Below are positions 25,693 to 31,872 of a stretch of 64,000 bases of DNA, one piece after another. The notes under the pieces were generated by a model. It saw nothing but the letters and a program-made list of their open reading frames with translations. It had not been told where the DNA came from and made no database searches. Numbering within the stretch: position 1 is the first letter of the stretch; each line of letters begins with the position of its first letter. Position numbers and translations under genes: made by a program. This stretch comes from VRUE01 sp963718755 (GTDB lineage Bacteria; Actinomycetota; Thermoleophilia; Solirubrobacterales; 70-9): contig OY970376.1 of the NCBI GenBank assembly GCA_963718755.1, positions 1,240,001 to 1,304,000 on the forward strand, in the 5' to 3' direction.

Positions 25693-25719
25693 TGTCACGA
25701 CTCTGTCACAGCTCAGTCA
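25693..25719. promoter_or_regulatory. Tandem TGTCAC repeats in the L,D-transpeptidase promoter
   Basis: TGTCAC at 25693 and 25704 and a half-site AGTCA at 25715 are spaced 11 bases apart, one helical turn. Tandem direct repeats of this kind are typical binding sites of OmpR/PhoB-family response regulators (MtrA-like). On the minus strand they overlap a TTGACT -35 with 17-base spacing to a GACAAT-type -10, so binding would affect transcription directly. Regulator identity is inference. Confidence 0.5.
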
Positions 25720-25785
25720 ATTGTCTGAAAATATTGTGAAACATGGCTTGAAATGGCGAATTCCTCAGCTACGGCCGCCGGCAGC

Positions 25786-25877
25786 GGAGGGTGAAGCTGC
25801 CAGGGTGGCAGCGACCGGTTGATAACCGCGAGTTCGGGCTAAGCGGTCCGGATAGGGTTCGAATCCCTCGCCCTTCG
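25786..25877 (+). tRNA. Non-canonical tRNA-like gene (8-bp acceptor, 4-bp T stem, long variable arm), loop GAT
   Basis: The 92-base stretch folds as follows. Acceptor GGAGGGTG pairs with CGCCCTTC over 8 bp (two G-U). AA is followed by a D stem GCTGCC/GGCAGC of 6 bp with a 5-base loop. The anticodon loop is TTGATAA (GAT) on a short stem of 3 good pairs. The variable arm has a 5-bp stem TTCGG/CCGGA. The T arm is AGGG-TTCGAAT-CCCT with only 4 bp, joined directly to the acceptor. Discriminator G is followed by TCA rather than CCA. An 8/4 acceptor/T architecture with a long D stem and long variable arm is known from tRNA-Sec-like ‘allo-tRNAs’; true bacterial tRNA-Sec would be 8/5 with anticodon TCA. 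Whether it is expressed or charged is unknown; the weak anticodon stem could mean decay. Confidence 0.55.
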
Positions 25878-26010
25878 TCATGTATTGTCTGAGTGAGCGA
25901 AGGCTGGATTGAGGTGCAATTTGTCACGCGGCCTGTAGGGTAGCTCCCACCTAGCGATCCGGTCTTCGCACCTCGGCATCGTGGTAGGCTTCGCTTGGTT
26001 ATCAACCGGT
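25814..26010. repeat. 14-bp perfect inverted repeat spanning the tRNA-like gene's anticodon arm
   Basis: ACCGGTTGATAACC (25814-25827), the anticodon arm of the tRNA-like gene, is the exact reverse complement of GGTTATCAACCGGT (25997-26010). In a plus-strand transcript the downstream copy could pair with and mask the anticodon arm. In DNA the pair could be terminal inverted repeats of a 197-bp element. The remaining sequence to 26036 holds two similar hairpins, GGGTAGCTCCC (near 25938) and GGGGGTAGCTCCCCC (near 26014), and no open frame I can support. Confidence 0.65.
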
Positions 26011-26037
26011 TCGGGGGTAGCTCCCCCTTCACCCGTT

Positions 26038-26065
26038 ACGGCCCGCTCGCGCGGGCCGTTTCTTT
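26038..26065 (+). terminator. Rho-independent terminator downstream of the tRNA-like region
   Basis: ACGGCCCGC-TCGC-GCGGGCCGT is a perfect 9-bp stem followed by TTTCTTT on the plus strand. No plus-strand protein gene precedes it, so it supports a plus-strand RNA transcript running through 25786-26036. On the minus strand it lies just after the CPBP gene but has no T tract in that direction. Confidence 0.7.
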
Positions 26066-26076
26066 GCTCCGATTCC

Positions 26077-26832
26077 CTACTGCCCGACCAGCGCCACCGA
26101 GTTGTTCAACATGTGCAGGACGATTCCTGGAACGATCGAGCCGGTCTTCTCGTAGAGCAGGCAGAGGATGAAGCCGAAGAAGACCAGCGGCGGCACGGCG
26201 CTGAGCCCGGTGAGGGCGTGCAGGGCGCCGAAGATCAGGCCGGCGAGGAGCGCCGCGGCGATGCGCGGCATGTGCTTGCGGATGCCGCCGAAGATCAGAC
26301 CGCGGAAGAGCAGCTCCTCGCTGATCGGCGCCGCGATCACTATCAGCAGGATCTGCACCGGCAACGCCCCGAAGCCCTCGGCGATGTCCTCCTGTTCAGG
26401 CACGCCGAAGATGCCCGCGTAGATGGCGGCGAAGGCGAGGTAGGCACCGATCGAGGCTGCGCCCCACTTCAGTGCCGTGGACACACGAAAGCCCCGCACG
26501 CCGAGCCGCCGCAGCGCCTCCACGACCGGGACCTTCCCCCACTGGCTCGCAATCAGGATCGGCACGAGCAGAAACCCGAGCGCCGTGGCGAGCTGGACGA
26601 GCACGTTGGCAGTGGTGCTGAGGTCTTCACCTTCGGCGGGGCTCTCGACGATCGCCACGGGAACGCTGAGCAGCACCCCCACCCCGAGCGCAATCAGCAA
26701 ACCCCCAACTGCCAGCTGGGGACCCCAGGTCACATAGGGAAAGGGGCCCGGGGGTCGACCCGGCCCAGCCTCCCCGCTGTTCGCTGGGCCGGATCGACCC
26801 CCGGGCCCCCCTGCGGCTAAGTTCCCGTCCAT
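26077..26832 (-). CDS. CPBP-family intramembrane metalloprotease (Abi/CAAX type)
   Basis: 251 residues with about seven membrane helices. The family signature is present: EELLFRG (glutamates of motif 1), FGALHAL with the motif-2 His, and the C-terminal GIVLHMLNNSVAL (motif 4 with H and NN). Members cleave prenylated or membrane substrates, and some process bacteriocins; the substrate here is unknown. The ATG at 26832 overlaps the divergent mscS ATG. A 67-base near-perfect palindrome (26743-26809) is read in frame near the N-terminus as a Gly/Pro-rich segment before the first helix, so the original start may have been downstream of it. Confidence 0.88.
   Translation of the reverse strand: MDGNLAAGGPGGRSGPANSGEAGPGRPPGPFPYVTWGPQLAVGGLLIALGVGVLLSVPVAIVESPAEGEDLSTTANVLVQLATALGFLLVPILIASQWGKVPVVEALRRLGVRGFRVSTALKWGAASIGAYLAFAAIYAGIFGVPEQEDIAEGFGALPVQILLIVIAAPISEELLFRGLIFGGIRKHMPRIAAALLAGLIFGALHALTGLSAVPPLVFFGFILCLLYEKTGSIVPGIVLHMLNNSVALVGQ
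26743..26809. repeat. Palindromic element, family B, in frame near the CPBP N-terminus
   Basis: The 26-base arms 26743-26768 and 26784-26809 are reverse complements with one mismatch, separated by a 15-base loop. The arm includes CCGGGGGTCGACCCGG, similar in style (CGGGGG..GTC..CCCG) to the arms at 30635 and 38828. It encodes a Gly/Pro/Arg-rich stretch in the CPBP reading frame. Confidence 0.75.
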
Positions 26833-27247
26833 GACGCCGGCAGTCTCCCAGGTCTCGCGGTCCACCAAGACCCGCCTGCGCTTCCTGCGCCGGCTGGCGA
26901 TCGTGACCGTCGTCGTCGTCCTCGGCGCGATCGCGATCGCCCAGTTCACCGAGCTCGAGCGTCTCGCCACCGGCATCCTCGCCTCGACCGCGGTGCTCGC
27001 CGCGATCATCGGCTTCGCCGCCCAGCACACGATCGCCAACACGGTCGCCGGCGTGCAGCTGGCGATCTCGCAGCCGATCAGGATCGGCGACCGCATCTCC
27101 TTCGAGGAAGTCGAGGGCCGCGTCCTCGACATCACCCTCTCCTACACCTACGTCGACCCGGGCGACGGCACCTCGGTCGTGATCCCCAACCAGCTGCTGG
27201 TCGAGGGGGTCGTCCACAACCTCTCCACCGCCGACACGCAGGCCTGA
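26831..27247 (+). CDS. Small MscS-like mechanosensitive channel protein
   Basis: 138 residues. It contains a membrane helix (LAIVTVVVVLGAIAIAQF), then the MscS pore helix and beta domain: ATGILASTAVLAAIIGFAAQHTIANTVAGVQLAISQPIRIGDRI followed by EEVEGRVLDITLSYTYV and VVIPNQLLVEGVVHN. MscS proteins release solutes on hypo-osmotic shock. At this length it lacks the C-terminal alpha/beta cage domain and has only two to three helices, so it is a minimal version. The ATG overlaps the divergent CPBP ATG by two bases. Confidence 0.85.
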   Translation: MTPAVSQVSRSTKTRLRFLRRLAIVTVVVVLGAIAIAQFTELERLATGILASTAVLAAIIGFAAQHTIANTVAGVQLAISQPIRIGDRISFEEVEGRVLDITLSYTYVDPGDGTSVVIPNQLLVEGVVHNLSTADTQA

Positions 27248-27277
27248 GCCCGGCCACGGGCGAAGTACGCTTTTTCC

Positions 27278-27325
27278 GTGAGCGCGGAGCGAACAAGCGT
27301 GCATATCTGGTTCTTCGCGCCGTGA
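27278..27325 (+). CDS. Possible 15-residue leader peptide upstream of the PBP gene
   Basis: GTG at 27278 opens a frame reading MSAERTSVHIWFFAP and stops at 27323-27325, 20 bases before the PBP ATG. A TACGCT -10-like box lies about 6 bases upstream, so the frame could be the leaderless start of the transcript. The motif GTGAGCG..GAGCG recurs at both its start and its stop. No homology is available at this size, so it may be chance. Confidence 0.25.
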   Translation: MSAERTSVHIWFFAP

Positions 27326-27344
27326 GCGGAGCGCGAAATTCAAG

Positions 27345-29498
27345 ATGACGCAGCGCAGCCGTCGACGTCAGCGTCACCGGGGAGGCGCCGGCACCAAGAT
27401 CCTCCTCGTCGCCTTCGGCATCATCGCCCTGCTCGCGATCGGCGCGATCGGCGTCGCCTCCTGGGTGCTCGACGTCGCCGCCAAGGCACCCTCGCTCGCC
27501 GCCTGCAAGCCGGTCGAGAAGGGCGGCAACACGACGATCTACGCCGGCGATGGCAGCAAGCTCGGGATGGTGCGCTCCGACGTGGCGCGGGAGCCGGTCT
27601 CACTCAAGCGCATCCCGAAGAGCCTCCAGCATGCGACCGTCGCGATCGAGGACGAGCGCTTCTACGAGCACGGCGGCGTCGACCCCGAGGCGATCGCGCG
27701 CGCCGCGCTGAAGAACCTCGAGGCGGGTAGGACCGTCGAGGGCGGCTCGACGATCACCCAGCAGCTCGTGCGCAACCTCTGCATCCGCAACCCCTCCCGC
27801 GACCTCGAACGCAAGATCATCGAGGCGGAGCTGGCGATCGAGTACGCCGAGCGGCATTCGCGGCGCGAGATCCTCGACCAGTACCTCAACACCGCCTCCT
27901 ACGGCACGATCGAGGGCAGCACCGCGGTGGGCGTCGGGGCGGCGGCGAAGATCTACTTCTCCCGGCCGGTCTCGAAGCTGAGCCTGGAGCAGTCTGCGCT
28001 GCTTGCCGGTCTGCCGCAGGCGCCCTCCGAATACAACCCAGTACTCCACCCGAAAGCGGCGCTCGCGAGGCGCAACGCCGTGCTCGCCAAGATGGCGGAC
28101 CTGGGCTACGCCTCGCCCCAGCGAGCCCGGCAGGCCCGCCAGCGCGGACTCGGCCTCAACCTCGACGACGGCTACTTCGACAAGAGCGAGCCCTACTTCT
28201 TCGACTACGTCGAAGACAGGCTGATCGACGAATATGGCGCCGGCACGGTCCGCAACGGCGGCCTCGAGGTGCACACGACGATCGATCAACGCCTGCAGGC
28301 GATCGGGCTGGAAGGGATGCGCTCGGCCCTCCCCTACTCCGAAGACCCGGCCTCCGCCTTGGTGGCGATCGACCCCCGCAACGGCCACGTCGAGGCCATG
28401 GTCTCCAGCTCCAGCTACGAGGCGAGCAAGTTCAACCTCGCCGCCCAGAGCCACCGCCAGCCCGGCTCGACCTTCAAGACCTTCGTCCTGACCACGGCGA
28501 TCAAGCAGGGGATCGACCCCTACTCGACCTACTACACGTCGAAACCGCTCGACCTCGACCTGCCCGAGTGGGGGCCCTGGGAGGTCGCGACCGCCGACGA
28601 GGGCTACCTGGGTCGGGTCAACCTGCAGCAGGCGACGGTCGCCTCCGACAACACCGTCTTCGCCCAGCTCGACCTCGACGTCGGCCCGCGGCAGGTGAAG
28701 GCAACGGCGAAGTCGATGGGGATCGAGAGCCCGCTCGACGGCATCCCGGCCGAGGGGATCGGCGGCCTGCGGATCGGCGTCTCGCCGCTGGAGATGGCCG
28801 ACGCCTACGCAACGCTCGCCGCCGGCGGCATCCACCGCAATCCGATCGCGATCGAGCGGGTGGTCTTTCCCGGCGGCCGTGTCGACAAACCGGAGCGGCC
28901 CGAGCCTAGGCGGGTCGTGCCCGAAGCGGTCGCCTACGAGGTCTGGCGGCTGCTGCACGACAACATCACCGAAGGCACCGGCACCGCCGCCTACACCGGC
29001 TGCCCCGGCCAGGGCGGCAAGACGGGAACGACCGACAACTACACCGACGCCTGGTTCGCCGGCTTCCAGCCCAACCTGGCGACCGCGGTCTGGGTCGGCT
29101 ACCCGGAATCCAACGCGATCGAAATGACCAGCGTCCACGGCGCGACCGTCTTCGGCGGCACGTTCCCGGCGGACATCTGGCACTCGCTCTACGCCAACGC
29201 CGAAGTCCCCTGCGAGGAATTCGACGAGCCGAAGCAGCCGATCAGCTGGGCGCCCTACTACGGCTCGTTCACCGCTGCCGCGCCGAGCAGCGACGGCGAC
29301 GATTCCGACTACGAAGCCAAGGACGGTGAAGACGAAAGCGAAGCGGAGAGGCTGGGCAAGGAAGCGACTGGCGGCTATGACCCCGACGCCTACGCCCCGG
29401 GAGCCGGCCAAGAACCAACCCCCGTCCCGCCACCCCCGCCGGCTTACGGGACTGGTGGGGGCTCGGGCGTTGACGGGGGCGCCGCGGCCGGCAATTGA
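27345..29498 (+). CDS. Class A penicillin-binding protein (transglycosylase/transpeptidase)
   Basis: 717 residues. A short cytoplasmic tail and membrane anchor (ILLVAFGIIALLAIGAIGVASWVL) are followed by a GT51 transglycosylase domain with IEDERFYEHGGVD (catalytic Glu at about 102) and GGSTITQQLVRN. The transpeptidase domain has the S-T-F-K active site (Ser375, Lys378), SDN in ASDNTVFAQ and the KTGT box at Lys559. The last 60 residues are an acidic, then Pro/Gly-rich tail. It polymerises and crosslinks murein outside the membrane. It overlaps the next gene by four bases. Confidence 0.94.
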   Translation: MTQRSRRRQRHRGGAGTKILLVAFGIIALLAIGAIGVASWVLDVAAKAPSLAACKPVEKGGNTTIYAGDGSKLGMVRSDVAREPVSLKRIPKSLQHATVAIEDERFYEHGGVDPEAIARAALKNLEAGRTVEGGSTITQQLVRNLCIRNPSRDLERKIIEAELAIEYAERHSRREILDQYLNTASYGTIEGSTAVGVGAAAKIYFSRPVSKLSLEQSALLAGLPQAPSEYNPVLHPKAALARRNAVLAKMADLGYASPQRARQARQRGLGLNLDDGYFDKSEPYFFDYVEDRLIDEYGAGTVRNGGLEVHTTIDQRLQAIGLEGMRSALPYSEDPASALVAIDPRNGHVEAMVSSSSYEASKFNLAAQSHRQPGSTFKTFVLTTAIKQGIDPYSTYYTSKPLDLDLPEWGPWEVATADEGYLGRVNLQQATVASDNTVFAQLDLDVGPRQVKATAKSMGIESPLDGIPAEGIGGLRIGVSPLEMADAYATLAAGGIHRNPIAIERVVFPGGRVDKPERPEPRRVVPEAVAYEVWRLLHDNITEGTGTAAYTGCPGQGGKTGTTDNYTDAWFAGFQPNLATAVWVGYPESNAIEMTSVHGATVFGGTFPADIWHSLYANAEVPCEEFDEPKQPISWAPYYGSFTAAAPSSDGDDSDYEAKDGEDESEAERLGKEATGGYDPDAYAPGAGQEPTPVPPPPPAYGTGGGSGVDGGAAAGN

Positions 29499-30625
29499 CC
29501 AAGCTCGATGCTGCCGTCGGCCGGCGACCTCTCGGTTTCCCGCCTATATCGCGGGTAACTGAGAGTTCGATCAACCGCCGCCTCATCTGGGCCGCTGTCG
29601 TCGTCCTGATTGCCGCCTTTGCCGCAGCCCCCATCCTCCTCTCCCACGACGTCTACAGCTACGTCGACTACGCCCGGCTCGCGGTCGTCCACGGCCTCGA
29701 CCCCTATGCCTACCCACCGGCCGCGGCGCCCTTCGACCCGGCCTACGCTCGCGTCACCTGGATCGACGCGACCAGCGCCTACGGGCCCCTCTTCACGCTG
29801 CTCACCTACCCGCTCGCCTGGTTACCCGTCTGGCTCGCCGTCGCGACCCTGAAGGCGATGGCGGCGCTCTCGGTGCTCGCGATCGCCGCCTTGGTCGCCC
29901 GCATCGCGCCCGCCCGCGGCGTATCGCCCCTCGCCGCGGCGGCGTTCGTCGCGCTCAACCCGTTGGCCCTGATCCACGTCGTCGGCGGGGCCCACAACGA
30001 CGCCCTGGCGATGCTGGCGGCGACGGTCGGCATCGCGGCGATGCTCTCCGCCCGTGAGGCAAGCGCCGGCGCCGCCTTCGTCGCCGCTTTCGCGATCAAG
30101 GCCCCGGCGGCCATCGCCGCCCCCTTCGCCTTACTGAGCGCCGCGAAGATGGAACCTTTTACCCCCTATAGGGGCCACAAAGCTCCATTCTGGCCGGCGT
30201 GGCGAATGCTCGTGGGGGCCGGCACGGCATTGCTGGCACTGGCAGCTGCCGCCTGCGCCGCCTTCGGCTGGAGCTGGCTCGACGCAATCGGATTGGCTGG
30301 CGAGAACCAGCACCGCACCAGCCACATGAGCGTCCCAATCACCTTCGCCCGCCTCACCGGCCTCGACCCAACCGCCGTCCGCGCCACGGCCCTAGCCCTC
30401 TTCGCCGCCGCCTTCGCCTACCTGCTGCTCAGAACCTGGCGAGGCGCCGACTGGCTCCGCAACGCCGCCTGGGCCTCCTTCGCCCTCCTCCTAGCCACCG
30501 CCTGGCTCCTGCCCTGGTACCTGATCTGGACCCTCCCCCTGGTAGCCCTCTCCCGCGACCGGCCCCTCCAGCTCTTGACGCTAGCCCTGACGGCATACCA
30601 GCTCCCCGCCAGGATGCCGCTGTAG
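29495..30625 (+). CDS. Polyprenyl-phosphate-dependent mannosyltransferase-like GT-C enzyme (GT87/MptB-like)
   Basis: 376 residues with about nine to ten membrane helices. The first extracytoplasmic loop carries SHDVYSYVDYARLAVVHGLDPYAYPP and TWIDATSAYGPLF, the acidic-residue and ‘GPL’ pattern of MptB/GT87 alpha-mannosyltransferases. Later motifs are HNDALA and RTSHMSVPITFARL. These enzymes move a mannose from a polyprenyl-phosphate donor to envelope glycans. The TTG start overlaps the PBP stop (TTGA). Two imperfect palindromes are translated within it, at 29527-29567 and 30150-30187, the first in the N-terminal tail and the second in a loop between helices. Exact acceptor unknown. Confidence 0.75.
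   Translation: MTKLDAAVGRRPLGFPPISRVTESSINRRLIWAAVVVLIAAFAAAPILLSHDVYSYVDYARLAVVHGLDPYAYPPAAAPFDPAYARVTWIDATSAYGPLFTLLTYPLAWLPVWLAVATLKAMAALSVLAIAALVARIAPARGVSPLAAAAFVALNPLALIHVVGGAHNDALAMLAATVGIAAMLSAREASAGAAFVAAFAIKAPAAIAAPFALLSAAKMEPFTPYRGHKAPFWPAWRMLVGAGTALLALAAAACAAFGWSWLDAIGLAGENQHRTSHMSVPITFARLTGLDPTAVRATALALFAAAFAYLLLRTWRGADWLRNAAWASFALLLATAWLLPWYLIWTLPLVALSRDRPLQLLTLALTAYQLPARMPL
29527..29567. repeat. Imperfect palindrome in frame near the GT87 N-terminus
   Basis: The 17-base arms (29527-29543 and 29551-29567) match at 14 positions with centre CTATATC. The segment adds residues before the first membrane helix. It resembles the other in-frame palindromes in size and placement but shares no clear core sequence with family A. 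Confidence 0.5.
30150..30187. repeat. Imperfect palindrome in frame in a GT87 loop
   Basis: The element is centred on CCCCTATAGGGG; its two halves match at 17 of 22 positions when folded on the central CTATAG. It encodes KMEPFTPYRGHKAPF between two membrane helices, a stretch with composition unlike the surrounding Ala/Leu-rich protein. Confidence 0.55.
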
Positions 30626-30634
30626 CGTTTCGAT

Positions 30635-30758
30635 GAGAAGGACGGGGGAGTCTCCCGAACCGGCGGATACTCAGAGCGATCGGCCCTCCAGCAAATGAGC
30701 CTCAGCCGCGATTCGCGGCCGGTCGCGAGTCGGGGCGGGAGACTCCCCCGTCCTTCTC
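30635..30758. repeat. Long palindromic element, family B, between convergent genes
   Basis: Perfect 23-base inverted repeats (30635-30657 and 30736-30758) with GACGGGGGAGTCTCCCG in the arm bracket a 78-base centre. It begins ten bases after the GT87 stop and covers the last 19 codons of the convergent YbhN-like gene. It could act as a two-way transcription terminator, but no T tracts follow the stems. A MITE-like insertion that also replaced the C-terminus of the YbhN-like protein is an alternative. Confidence 0.85.
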
Positions 30759-31808
30759 ACTGACCGCCTCCGCCGCCTGCTCCTCCGGCGACGCATGCAC
30801 GATGCCGGTAGGGATCGACCAACCCTCGCGTTTGCCGAGAGCCGTGACCAGGGCGACGTAGATCAGCTCGACCACGGTCAGCACACCGCGCACGGCGATC
30901 GCGATCAGCGACCCGATCGCAAAGCTGTTGTCCGGCACGGCGCCCTTCACCGCCCAGGCGAAGGCGGCGTCGCGAATGCCGAGGCCGGCCGGGGCGACGA
31001 GGGTAACGAGCGCCGCCACGTAGCCGACGGCCTGCGCAGAGCCGACCGTGAGCACCTCGCTGAAGGTGAGCGGAATGCTCGTCACCGAGCGGGCGACGCA
31101 ATACATCCCGAGCGCAACGACGCCCCACACGGAGAGGTAGAAGAGCGTCATCGTGATCACGCCGCGCATCGGCATCACCGCCGGCAGCGGTTCGCGGCCG
31201 AAGGCGCGCAGGACCCGGTTGGCGAGCGGGCCGAAGACGCGCGGCTGCAGGATCGCGATCGCCAGCGGGATCAAGAGGAGGACCGCCCAGCGCAGCGGCT
31301 GGCCCTGCAGGTCGGGGTGGCTGATCAGGAAGTAGGCGGCGAAGACGATCGCCGAGGTGGCGGAGATCGCCTGCTCGTAAACGATGCTGGCGATCGTCAC
31401 GCGCCGCTGCACGCCGGCCCGCTCCGAGAGCAGCACCCGCCCGAGCACGTAGAGCACGCTGCCGGGCACGTAGCGGGCCAGCAGCGGCTGGCCCCAGGCG
31501 ACCTGCGCCCGCCCGTGCCCGATCCGGTGACCGAGGAAGCGCAGGATCAGGTCCCAGCCGAGCGCGCTGAGGGCATAGAACATCGGCAGGAAGACGAAGG
31601 CCGGGATCAGCCAGAGGACGTGGAAGTGGACGCCGCTGTCCTTGATCTCCGCCCACTGGTTGACGACGGTGAGGACGAGGAAGCCGAAGACGACGATCGC
31701 GATCCCGAGCTGGATCGCGAGGCGGACACGTTTGCTGCGCGGCGGCTTCGTGCCGAAACGCGCGCCTGCATCGCCGACCTTATGTAGGAATGGTTGGTCC
31801 TCTGCCAC
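30702..31808 (-). CDS. YbhN/UPF0104-family membrane protein (flippase-like domain)
   Basis: 368 residues from a GTG at 31808, with about eight membrane helices. It shows the ‘lysylphosphatidylglycerol synthase N-terminal-like’ pattern: LARYVPGSVLYVLGRVLLSERAGV, VVYEQ-type IVYEQAISATSAI, GYVAALVTLVAPAGLGIRDAAFAWAV and RGVLTVVELIYVAL. This domain without the synthase part occurs in putative lipid-linked sugar or phospholipid translocases. Its position beside a polyprenyl-mannose transferase fits such a role (inference). The last residues are encoded by the palindromic element at 30635-30758. Confidence 0.8.
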   Translation of the reverse strand: MAEDQPFLHKVGDAGARFGTKPPRSKRVRLAIQLGIAIVVFGFLVLTVVNQWAEIKDSGVHFHVLWLIPAFVFLPMFYALSALGWDLILRFLGHRIGHGRAQVAWGQPLLARYVPGSVLYVLGRVLLSERAGVQRRVTIASIVYEQAISATSAIVFAAYFLISHPDLQGQPLRWAVLLLIPLAIAILQPRVFGPLANRVLRAFGREPLPAVMPMRGVITMTLFYLSVWGVVALGMYCVARSVTSIPLTFSEVLTVGSAQAVGYVAALVTLVAPAGLGIRDAAFAWAVKGAVPDNSFAIGSLIAIAVRGVLTVVELIYVALVTALGKREGWSIPTGIVHASPEEQAAEAVSEKDGGVSRPDSRPAANRG

Positions 31809-31872
31809 GTCTGCCGCACCTTAGTGAGATCGGGGGCTGCCAATCGCTACCCGCAGCGGCGAGAATGGGCGC

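Noticed and set aside
25786..25877. Reading the tRNA-like gene as selC (tRNA-Sec) or as ordinary tRNA-Ile(GAT).
   Set aside because: tRNA-Sec needs loop TCA and 8/5 pairing, and tRNA-Ile has a short variable region and 7/5 pairing; neither fits. The gene is reported as a non-canonical tRNA-like structure instead.
27600..29411. Long minus-strand open frame opposite the PBP gene.
   Set aside because: It mirrors the codon periodicity of the plus-strand gene, has Arg/Val/Asp-rich composition without motifs, and the PBP protein has every expected motif.
30635..30758. Simple bidirectional terminator.
   Set aside because: No T tract follows either arm and the arms are 78 bases apart; termination is possible but the structure is better described as a palindromic element.
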